Positions 53,230 to 64,000 of a DNA stretch of 64,000 nt are shown here, piece by piece. The notes under the pieces were generated by a model that did not search any database, was not told where the DNA came from, and saw only the letters and a program-made list of their open reading frames with translations. The stretch's first letter is position 1; each line of letters begins with the position of its first letter. Made by a program: the position numbers and the translations under genes. This DNA is from Chamaelirium japonicum. Taxonomy: Eukaryota; Streptophyta; Magnoliopsida; Liliales; Melanthiaceae. The stretch is taken from assembly GCA_947650365.1 (NCBI GenBank), contig OX393552.1, positions 46,578,999 through 46,642,998 of the forward strand, read 5' to 3'.

Positions 53230-54189
53230 CGTGCGAATGGACTAGAATAGATCATATGAATGAATTAGATTGGATCGTATGAATGAATTAGAATGGATCG
53301 TACAAATGAATTAGAATGGATCATACGAATGAATTAGAATGGATCGTGCGAACGAATTAGAATGGATCGTACGAATGAATTAGAATGGATTGTACGAATG
53401 AATTAGAATGGATCGTGCAAATGAATTAGAATGGATACATTCGTGCGAATGAATTAGTATGGATCGTTTGAATGAATTAGAATGGATCATAGGAATGAAT
53501 TAGAATGGATCGTGCAAATGGATTAGAATGGATCATACGAATGAATTAGAATGGATCGTACGAACGAATTAGAATGGATCGTACGAATGAATTAGAATGG
53601 ATTGTACGAATGAATTAGAATGGATCGTGCAAATGAATTAGAATCGATACATTCGAGCGAATGAATTAGAATGGATCGTACAAATGAATTAGAATGGATC
53701 ATAGGAATGAATTAGAATGGATCGTGCAAATGGATTAGAATGGATCATACGAATTCATTAGAATGGATCGTACGAACGAATTAGAATGGATCGTATGAAC
53801 GAATTAGAATGGATCGTATGAACGAATTAGATTGGATCATACGAATGAATTAGAACGGATATATTTATGCAAATGAATTAGAATGGATCGTACAAATGAA
53901 TTAGAATGGATCATACGAATGAATTAGAATGGATCGTATGAATGAATTTGAATGGATCGTACGAATGAATTAGACTGGATCGTACAAATGAATTAGAAAG
54001 GTTACATTTGTGAGAATGAATTAGAATGAATAAGAATGGATCGTACGAATGAATTAGAATGGATCGTGCGAATGAATTAGAATGAATCGTACGAATGCAT
54101 TAGAATGGATATATTCGTGCGAATGAATTAGAATGGATCGTACGAATGAACTAGAATGGATCGTACGAATGAATTAGAATGAATCATAC
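53230..54189 (+). repeat. Satellite, F block
   Basis: F monomers with a local duplication of a four- to six-monomer tract near 53330-53480 and 53530-53720. It ends at the recurrent flip at 54190. Confidence 0.94.
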
Positions 54190-56345
54190 AATCCATTCTA
54201 ATTCATTAGTCCGATCCATTCTAATTCATTTGTACGATCCATTCTAATTCATTCTCACAAATGTAACCTTTCTAATTCATTTATACGATACATTCTAATT
54301 CATTCGTACGATCCATTCTAATCCATTCGTACGATCCATTCTAATCCACATTCTAATCCATTCGTACGATCCATTCTAATCCATTTGTACGATCCATTCT
54401 AATTCATTCGCACGATCCATTCTAATTCATTCATACGATCCATTCTAATTCATTCGTTCGATCCATCTTAATTCATTCGTACGATCTATTCAAATTCATT
54501 CGCATGATCCATTCTAATTCATTCGTACGATCCATTCTAATTCATTCTCACGAATGAAACCTTTCTAATTCATTTGTATGATCCATTCTAATTCATTCGT
54601 ACGATCCATTCTAATTTATTCGCACGAATGTATCCATTCTAATGCATTCGTACGATTCATTCTAATTCATTCGCACGATCCATTCTAATTCATTCGTACG
54701 ATCCATTCTTATTCATTCATACGATCCATTCTAATTCATTTGTACGAATGAATTAGAATGGATCGTACGAATGGATTAGAATGGATCGTGCGAATGAATT
54801 AGAATGGATACATTCGTACGAACGAATTAGAATGGATCGTATGAACGAATTAGAATGGATCGTACGAATGAATTAGAATGGATACATTCGAGCGAATGAA
54901 TCAGAATGGATCGTACGAATGAATTAGAATAGATCATAGGAATGAATTAGAATGGATCGTACGAATGGATTAGAACGCATTGTACGAATGAATTAGAATG
55001 GATCGTACAAATGAATTAGAATGGATATATTCATGCAAATGAATTAGAATGGATCGTACGAATGAAATATAATAGATCGTGCGAATGAGTTAGAATGGAT
55101 AGTGCGAATGAATTAGAATGGATCGTACGAATGAATTAGAATGGATCCACCGAATGAGTTAGAATGGATCATACGAATGAATTAGAATGGATCGTACGAA
55201 CGAATTAGAATGAATCGTACGATCCATTCTAATTCATTCGTCCGATCCATTCTAATTCATTCGCACGAATGTATCCATTCTGAATGAATTATAATGGATC
55301 ATACGAATGAATTAGAATGGATTGTGCGAATGAAATAGAATGGATTGTGCGAATGAATTAGAATGGATACATTTGTGCGAATGAATTAGACTTGATCGTA
55401 CGAATGAATTAGAATGGATCGTGCAAATGAATTAGAATGAATCGTACGAATGAATTAGAATGGATCGTACGAATGAATTAGAATGGATACATTTGTACGA
55501 ATAAATTAGAATGGATTGTACAAATGAATTAGAATGGATACATTCTTGTGAATAAATTAGAATCGGTCGTATATTCGTGCAAATAAATTAGAATGGATCA
55601 TACGAATGAATTTGAATGGATCGTGCGAATGAATTAGAATGAATCGTACGAATGCATTAGAATGGATCGTACGAATGAATTAGAAAGAATCGCATGATCC
55701 ATTCTAATTCATTCGTAAGATCCATTCTAATTCATTCTCACGAATGTAACCTTTCTAATTCATTTGTATGATCCATTCTAATTCATTCGTACGATCTATT
55801 CTAATCCATTCGTATGATCCATTGTAATTCATTCATATAATCCATTCAGATTTATTCGCACAAATGTATGCATTCAAATTCATTCGTACGATCCATTCTA
55901 ATTAATTCGCACGATCCATACTAACTCAGTCGTATGAATATATCCATTTTAATTCATTCGTATGATCCATTCTAATTCGTACGATCCATTCTAATCCATT
56001 CGTACGATCCATTCTAATCCATTCGTACGATCCATTCTAATTCATTCGCACAAATGTAACCATTCTAATTTATTCGTATGATCTATTCTAATTCATTCCT
56101 ACGATCCATTCTAATTCATTCGTACGAATGTATCCATTCTAATTCATTTGCACGATCTATTCTAATTCATTCCTATGATCCATTCTAATTCATTCGTACG
56201 ATCTATTCTAATTCATTCGCTCGAATGTATCCAGTCTAATTCATTCGTATGATCCATTCTAATTCATTCGTACGATCCATTCTAATTCGTTCATACGATC
56301 CATTCTAATTCGTTCGTACGATCCATTCTAATTCATTCGTACGAT
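54190..56345. repeat. Satellite with alternating orientation
   Basis: R 54190-54743, F 54744-55219, R 55220-55280, F 55281-55694, R 55695-56345. Recurrent flip junctions are at 54190 and 55219; at 55695 a relative has CGTAAGATCC where the others have CGTCCGATCC. GATCCACCGAATGAG lies near 55145. Confidence 0.93.
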
Positions 56346-58955
56346 CGTACGAATGAATTAGAATGGATCGAACGAATGAATTAGAATGGATACCTTCGAG
56401 CGAATGAATTAGAATAGATCGTAGGAATGAATTAGAATGGATCATACGAATGAATTAGAATGGATCGAATGAATGAATTAGAATGGATACATTTGCACGA
56501 TCCATTAGAATGGATCGTATGAACGAATTAGAATTCATTCGTACGATACATTATAATTCATTCGTACGATCCATTTTAATTCATTCGTACGATCCATTCT
56601 AATTCATTTGTACAAATGTATCCATTCTAATTCATTCGTACGATCCATTCTAATTCATTCGCACAAATCTATCCTTTCTAATTCATTTGTACGATCCATT
56701 CTAATTCATTCGTACGATCCATTCTAATTCATTCGCACGATCCGTTCTAATTCATTCGTACGATCCATTCTAATTCATTCCTATGATCCCTTCTAATTCT
56801 TTCGTACAATCCATTCTAATTAATTCGTACGATCCATTCTAATTCATTCGCACGATCCATTCTAATTTATTCGTACGATCCATTCTAATTCATTCGTACG
56901 ATCTATTCTAATCCATTCCTACAATCTACTCATTTGTGAGAATGAATTAGAATGGATCGTACGAATGAATTAGAATGGATCGTACGATCCATTCTAATTC
57001 ATTCGTCCGATCCATTCTAATTCATTCGCACGAATGTATCCATTCTAATTCATTCGTACAATCCATTCTAATTCATTCGCACGATCCATTCTAATTCGAG
57101 CGAATGAATTAGAATGGATCGTACGAATGAATTAGAATGGATCGTATGAATGAATTTGAATGGATCGGATGAATGAATTAGAATGGATCGTACGAATGAA
57201 TTAGAATGGATCATAGGATTGAATTAGAATGGATCGTGCAAATGAATTAGAATAGATACATTCGTGCGAATGAATTAGAATGGATCGTGCGAATGAATTA
57301 GAATGGATCGTACGAACGAATTAGAATGGATCATACGAATGAATTAGAATGGATCGTACGAATGAATTCATTCTAATTCATTCGTACGATCCATTCTAAT
57401 TCATTCGTACGATCCATTCTAATTCATTCGCACGATCCGTTCTAATTCATTCCTATGATCCATTCTAATTCATTCGCACCAATGTAATCATTCTAATTCA
57501 TTCGTACGATCCATTCTAATTCATTCCTACGATCCATTCTAATTCATTCGCACAAATGTATCCATTCTAATTCATTTGCACGATCCATTCTAATTCATTC
57601 GCTCGAATGTATCCATTCTAATTCATTCGTACGATCCATTTTAATCCATTCGTACGATCTATTCTAATTCATTCATACGATCCTTTCTAATTCATTCTCA
57701 CAAATATAACCTTTCTAATTTATTCGGACGAATGGATTATACGAATGAATTAGAATGGATCATACGAATGGATTAGTATGGATCGTACGAATGAATTTGA
57801 ATGGATCGTACAAATGAATTAGAAAGGTAACATTTGTGAGAATGAATTAGAAAGGATCGTACGAATGAATTAGAATGGATCGTACGAATAGATTAGAATG
57901 GATCGTACGAATGAATTAGAATGGATACATTCGAGCGAATGAATTAGAATGGATCGTGCAAATGAATTAGAATGGATACATTTGTGCGAATGAATTAGAA
58001 TGGATCGTAGGAATGAATTAGAATGGATCGTACGAATGAATTAGAATGGTTACATTCGTGCGAATGAATTAGAATGGATCATAGGAATGAATTAGAACGG
58101 ATCGTGCGAATGAATTAGAATGGATCGTACAAATGAATTAGAATGGATCGTACGAATGAATTAGAATGAATTCATTCGTACGATCCATTCTAATTCATTC
58201 GTATGATCCATTCTAATTCGTTCGTACAATCCATTCTAATTCATTCGCACGATCCATTCTAATTCATTCGCACGAATGTATCCATTCTAATTCATTTGCA
58301 CGATCCATTCTAATTCAATCCTATGATCCATTCTAATTCATTCGTACGATCCATTCTAATTCATTCATCCGATCCATTCAAATTGATTCGTACGATCCAT
58401 TCTAATTCATTCGTACGATCCATTCTAATTCATTCGCTCGAATGTATCCATTCTAATTCATTCGTACAATCCATTCTAATTCATTCGTACGATCCTTTCT
58501 AATTCATTCGCACGATCCATTCTAATTCTTTCATATGATCCATTCTAATTCATTCGCACGAATGTATCCATTCTAGTTCATTCGTACGCTCCGTTCTAAT
58601 TCATTCGTACGCTCCATTCATATTCATCGCACAAATGTATACATTCTAATTTATTCGTACGATCTATTCAAATTCAATCGTATGATCCATTCTAATTCAT
58701 TCGCACAAATGTATCCATTTTAATTCATTCGTACGATCGATTCTAATTTATTCATACGATCCATTCTAATTCATTCGCATGATCCATTCTAATTCATTCG
58801 TACGATCCATTCTAATTCATTCGCATGAATATATCTATTCTAATTCATTCGTATGATCCATTCTAATTTATTCGCACGATCTATTCTAATTCAATCGTAC
58901 GATCCATTCTAATTCATTCGTACGATCCATTCTAATTCATTCGCACGAATGTATC
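56346..58955. repeat. Satellite with alternating orientation
   Basis: F 56346-56493, a scrambled R/F patch at 56494-56533, R 56534-56930, F 56931-56984, R 56985-57097, F 57098-57366, R 57367-57727, F 57728-58171, R 58172-58955. Flips at 57366 and 58171 lie on GAATTC. No gene is seen. Confidence 0.93.
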
Positions 58956-59910
58956 ATACGAATGAATTAGAATGGATCATGCGAATGAATTAAAATGGAT
59001 CGTACGAATGAATTAGAATGGATCGTACAAATGAATTAGAAAGGTTACATTTGTGAGAATGAATTAGAATGGATCGTACGAATGAATTAGAATGGATCGT
59101 ACGAATGGATTAGAATGGATCGTACGAATGAATTAGAATGGATCATACAAATGAATTAGAAAGGTTACATTCGTGAGAATGAATTAGAATGGATCGTACG
59201 AATGAATTAGAATGGATCATGCGAATGAATTAGACTGGATCGTACGAATGAATTTGAATGGATCGAACGAATGAATTAGAATGGATACATTCGAGCGAAT
59301 GAATTAGAATAGATCGTAGGAATGAATTAGAATGGATCATACGAATGAATTAGAATGGATCGTGCGAATGAATTAGAATGGATTGTACGAATGAATTAGA
59401 ATGGATACATTCGTGCGAATGAATTAGAATGGATCGGACGAATGAATTAGAATGGATCGTACGATCCATTCTAATTCATTCGTACGATCCATTCTAATTC
59501 ATTCTCACAAATGAGTAGATTGTAGGAATGGATTAGAATAGATCGTACCAATGAATTAGAATGGATCGTATGAATAAATTAGAATGGATCATGCGAATGA
59601 ATTAGAATGGATCGTACGAATTAATTAGAATGGATTGTACGAAAGAATTAGAAGGGATCGTAGGAATGAATTAGAATGGATCGTACGAATGAATTAGAAC
59701 GGATCGTGCGAATGAATTAGAATGGATCGTACGAATGAAATAGAATGGATCGTACAAATGAATTAGAAAGGATAGATTTGTGCGAATGAATTAGAATGGA
59801 TCGTACGAATGAATTAGAATGGATACATTTGTAGAAATGAATTAGAATGGATCGTGCGAATGAATTAAAATGGATCGTACGAATGAATTATAATGTATCA
59901 TACGAATGAA
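58956..59910 (+). repeat. Satellite, mainly F block
   Basis: F monomers with one short R island at 59462-59509. The block ends on a GAATTC flip at 59910. Confidence 0.94.
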
Positions 59911-61027
59911 TTCTAATTCGTTCATACGATCCATTCTAATGGATCGTGCAAATGTATCCATTCTAATTCATTCATTCGATCCATTCTAATTCATTCGTAT
60001 GATCCATTCTAATTCATTCCTACGATCTATTCTAATTCATTCGCTCGAATGTATCCATTCTAATTCATTCGTTCGATCCATTCTAATTCATTCATACGAT
60101 CCATTCAAATTCATTCGCATGATCCATTCTAATTCATTCGTACGATCCATTCTAATTCATTCTCACGAATGTAACCTTTCTAATTCATTCGTACGATCTA
60201 TTCTAATTCATTCGTACGATCCATTCAAATTCGTTCATACGATCCATTCTAACTCATTCCTACGATCCATTTTAACTCATTCCTATTATCCATTCTAATC
60301 CATTCGTACGATCCATTCTAATTTATTCGTACGATCCATTCTAATTCATTCGCACGAATGTATCCATTCTAATTCATTCATACAATCTATTCGAATTCAT
60401 TCGCACGATCCATTCTAATATATTCGTATGATCCATTCTAATTCATTTCTACGATCTATTCTAATTCATTCGCTCGAATGTATCCATTCTAATGCATTCC
60501 TATGATCCATTCTAATTCATTCGTACGATCCATTATAATTCATTCGCTCGAATGTATCCATTCTAATTCATTCGTAAGATCCATTCTAATTCGTTCATAC
60601 GTTCCATTCTAATTCATTCGTTCGATCTATTCTAATTCATTCGTACGATCCATTCAAATTCATTCGCATGATCCATTCTAATTCATTCGTCTGATCCATT
60701 CTAATTCATTCTCACGAATGTAACCTTTCTAATTCATTTGTATGATCCATTCTAATTCATTCGTACGATCCATTCTAATCCATTCGTACGATCCATTCTA
60801 ATCCATTCGTACGATCCATTCTAATTCATTCTCACAAATGTAACCTTTCAAATTTATTTGTACGATCTATTCTAATTCATTCGTACGATCCATTCTAATC
60901 CATTCGTACGATCCATTCTAATCCATTCGTACGATCCATTCTAATTCATTTGCATGAATGTAACCATTCTAATTCATTCGTACGATCCATTCTAATTCAT
61001 TCCTACGATCCATTCTAATTCATTCGG
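59911..61027 (-). repeat. Satellite, R block
   Basis: R monomers, with a 14-bp F scrap at 59941-59954. The 99-codon frame at 59999-60298 is satellite translation. No gene is seen. Confidence 0.94.
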
Positions 61028-61455
61028 TGAATGGATTAGAATGGATTGTACGAATGAATTGGAATAGATACATTTGTGCGAATGAATTAGAATGGATCAT
61101 ACGAATGAATTAGAATGGATCGTACGAATAAATTAGAATGGATCGTGCGAATGAATTAGAATGGATCGTACGAATGAATTAGAATGGATCGTGCGAATAA
61201 ATTAGAATGGATCATACGAATGAATTAGAATGGATCGTACAAATGAATTAGAATGGATCGTGCGAATGAATTAGAATGGATCGTACGAATGAATTAGAAT
61301 GGATCGTGCGAATAAATTAGAATGGATCGTACGAATGAATTAGAATGAATCGTACGAATGAATTAGAATGGATCGTACGTGCGAATGAATTAGAATGGAT
61401 CGTATGAATGAATTAGAGTGGATCGTACGAATGAATTAGAATGGATCGTACGAAT
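61028..61455 (+). repeat. Satellite, F block
   Basis: F monomers close to consensus, mostly alternating GTAC and GTGC ends, with few 28-bp monomers. It is one of the most uniform tracts in the window. Confidence 0.94.
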
Positions 61456-62446
61456 GTATCCATTCTAATTCATTCGTACGATCTATTCTAATTCGTTCAT
61501 ATGATCCATTCTAATTCATTCGTACTATCCATTCTAATTCTTTCATATGATCCATTCTAATGCATCCACACAAATGTATCCATTCTAATTCATTCGTACG
61601 ATCCATTCTAATTCGTTCATACGATCCATTCTAACTCATTCGCACAATCCATTCTAATTCATTCGTACGATCCATTCTAATTAATTAGCACGAATGTATC
61701 CATTCTAATTCATTTGCACGATCTATTATAATTCATTCGCATGATCCATTCTAATTCATTCGTACGATCCATTCTAATTCATTTGTATGATCCATTCTAA
61801 TTCATTCGTACGATCCATTATAATTCATTCGCACGAATGTATCCATTCTAATGCATTCGTACGATTCATTCTAATTTATTCGCACGATCCATTCTAATTC
61901 ATTCCTATGATCCATTCTAATTCATTCGTACGATACATTCTAATTCATTCGCTCGAATGTATCCATTCTAATTCATTCGTACGATCCATTCTAATTCGTT
62001 CGTACGATCCATTCTAATTCGTTCGTACGATACATTCTAATTCGTTCGTACGATCCATTCTAATTCGTTCGCACGATCCATTCTAATTCATTCGTATGAT
62101 CCATTCTAATTCATTCGTATGATCTATTCTAATTCATTCGCATGATCCATTCTAATTCATTCGTACGATCCATTCTAATTTATTTGCATGAATATACGAT
62201 CCATTCTAATTTATTCGCAAGAATGTATCCATTCTAATTCATTCGCACGGTCCATTCTAATTCATTCGTATGATTCATTCTAATTCATTCGTACGATCCA
62301 TTCTAATGCATTCGTACGATCCATTGTAATTCATTCGTAAGATTCATTCTAAATCATTCGTACGATCCATTCTAATTTATTCGTACGATCCATTCTAATT
62401 CATTCTCACGATCCATTCTAATTCATTTGTACGATCTAATTCTAAT
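61456..62446 (-). repeat. Satellite, R block
   Basis: R monomers; several near 61990-62070 end TTCG rather than TTCATTCG. No gene is seen. Confidence 0.94.
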
Positions 62447-63107
62447 TAGAATAGATACATTTGTGCGAATGAATTAGATTGCATCGTACGAATGAATTTG
62501 AATGCATTCCAATTCATTCATATGATCTAATTCTAATGCATTCGCACGATCCATTCTAATTAGAAAGGTTACATTCGAGCGAATGAAATAGAATAGATCG
62601 TAGGAATGAATTAGAATGGATCATACGAATTAATTAGAATGGATCGTGCGAATGAATTAGAATGAATCGTACGAATGCATTAGAAAGGATCGTACGAACG
62701 AATTAGAATGGATCGTACGAACGAATTAGAATGGATAGTACGAACGAATTAGAATGGATCGTACGAATGAATTAGAATGGATACATTTGAGCGAATGAAT
62801 TAGAATGGATCATACGAATGAATTAGAATGGATCATAGGAATGAATTAGAATGGATCGTGCAAATGAATTAGAATGGATACATTCGTGCGAATGAATTAG
62901 AATAGATCATACGAATGAATTAGAATGGATCGTACGAATGGATTAGAACGCATTGTACGAATGAATTAGAATGGATCGTACGAATGGATCATACGAATGA
63001 ATTAGAATGGATCGTACGAATGGAACCGAATGAGTTAGAATGGATCATACGAATGAATTAGAATGGATCGTACGAATGAATTAGAATGGATCGTACGAAT
63101 GAGTTAG
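62447..63107 (+). repeat. Satellite, mainly F block
   Basis: F monomers except R at 62505-62559. No gene is seen. Confidence 0.93.
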
Positions 63108-63623
63108 AATCCATTCTAATTCATTTGTATAATCCATTCTAATTCATTGCTCGATCCATTCTAATTAATTCGCTCGAATGTATCCATTCTAATTCATTCG
63201 TACGATCCATTCTAATTCATTCGTACGATCCATTCTAATTCATTCGCACGATCCATTCTAATTCATTTGTACGATCCATTGTAATTCATTTGTATGATCC
63301 ATTCTAACTCATTCGGTGGATCCATTCTAATTCATTCGTACGATCCATTCTAATTCATTCGCACGATCCATTCTAACTCATTCGTACGATCCATTCTAAT
63401 TCATTTGTACGATCCATTCTAATTTATTTGCACGAATATACGATCCATTATAATTCATTTGCACGATCCATTCTAATCCATTCGTACGATCCATTCTAAT
63501 TCATTCGTACGATCTATTCTAATCCATTCGTACGATCCATTCTAATTCATTTGTACTATCCATTCTAATTCATTCGCACGATCCATTCTAATTCATTCGT
63601 TCGATCCATTCTAATTCATTTGT
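63108..63623 (-). repeat. Satellite, R block
   Basis: R monomers with the GGTGGATCC marker near 63314. It ends on a GTAC-centred flip. Confidence 0.94.
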
Positions 63624-64000
63624 ACGAATAAATTAGAATGGATACATTCAAGTGAATGAATTAGAATGGATCGTGTGAATGGATTAGAATGGATCGTATG
63701 AATGGATTAGAATGGATCGTACGAATGGATTAGAATAGATCGTACGAATGAATTAGAATGGATCGTACGAATGGATTAGAATGGATCGTGCAAAAGAATT
63801 AGAATGGATCCTAGAAATGAATTAGAATGGATCGTACGAATGGATTAGAATGGATCATACGAATGGATTAGAATAGATCGTACGAATGAATTAGAATGGA
63901 TCGTGCGAATGAATTAGAATGGATTGTACGAATGAATTAGAATGGATATATTCGTGCGAATGAATTAGAATGGATCTTACGAATGAATTAGAATGGATCG
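63624..64000 (+). repeat. Satellite, F block running off the window
   Basis: F monomers to the last base, so the array continues beyond the window. Confidence 0.95.

Noticed and set aside
6135-63626. Flips as site-specific recombination sites or mobile-element ends
   Set aside because: Junctions occur at several different palindromes and have no recombinase gene or constant longer core nearby; microhomology in the monomer is enough to explain them.
1-64000. Resemblance to human satellite II/III (CATTC repeats)
   Set aside because: Both contain GAATG/CATTC, but the fixed 23/28-bp unit with GTAC and the plant-type LINEs do not fit human DNA; the likeness is compositional.
1-64000. CRISPR array, because of regular short repeats
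   Set aside because: There are no unique spacers and no cas genes; the repeats are directly adjacent and diverged, and the context is eukaryotic.
1-64000. Telomere repeats or a CENP-B-like box marking a centromere or telomere
   Set aside because: No TTTAGGG-type array was seen, and the TTCG in the 28-bp monomer lacks the rest of a CENP-B box. A centromeric role cannot be claimed from sequence.

Overview
The window is a nearly pure block of short-unit satellite DNA from a eukaryote, almost certainly a flowering plant. About 59 of the 64 kb (roughly 92%) is one satellite family. Its basic monomer is 23 bp and reads GAATGAATTA, then GAATGGATC, then GTAC. A 28-bp class carries an extra ACATT between GGAT and CGTGCG. 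Neither edge of the array lies in the window. The plant assignment rests on the LINE fragments: an L1-type element with an RT-associated zinc knuckle followed by a C-terminal RNase H domain, an arrangement typical of plant L1s. The species cannot be told from sequence alone. No host gene, tRNA, rRNA, CRISPR or prokaryotic feature was seen.

Layout. Positions 1-6138 are satellite in one orientation (called F here, monomer read on the + strand), organised as about three copies of a 2.0-2.2 kb higher-order repeat. From 6.1 kb onward the array flips repeatedly between F and R (monomer read on the - strand). By eye there are about 95 blocks, from about 40 bp to 4.4 kb long. A 5.7-5.9 kb tract with a characteristic series of twelve flips occurs twice, at about 15.69-21.41 kb and 35.39-41.28 kb. 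A smaller duplication with no net indel links 27.64-28.29 kb to 33.86-34.51 kb.

Three transposable-element insertions interrupt the satellite. (1) A 982-bp solo LTR at 28343-29324 has a perfect 5-bp target duplication (ACATT), a TATA box, and a GC-rich minisatellite of nine full 43-bp units in its upstream half. (2) A 5'-truncated L1-type LINE lies on the + strand at 31206-32659. It keeps an open zinc-knuckle plus RNase H frame, a poly(A) tail and a 13-14 bp target duplication. (3) A longer 5'-truncated LINE of a related subfamily lies on the - strand at 45569-48102. It starts just upstream of the YADD reverse-transcriptase box, has a 15-bp target duplication and a 19-nt tail, and its RNase H end is replaced by a 128-bp inverted copy of its own 3'UTR.

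The many small open frames in the satellite (peptides of the SNSFVRSILIHSYDPF type) and in the 43-bp minisatellite follow from repeat length and composition and are not genes. The most interesting signal is the architecture of the satellite. Orientation flips sit on short palindromes within or between monomers (CGTACG, GGATCC, GAATTC). The same flip junction recurs at nine or so places with the same neighbouring variants, so inverted junctions seem to have been copied as part of larger units. Most monomer variation falls on the two CpG sites, as expected for long-methylated heterochromatin.
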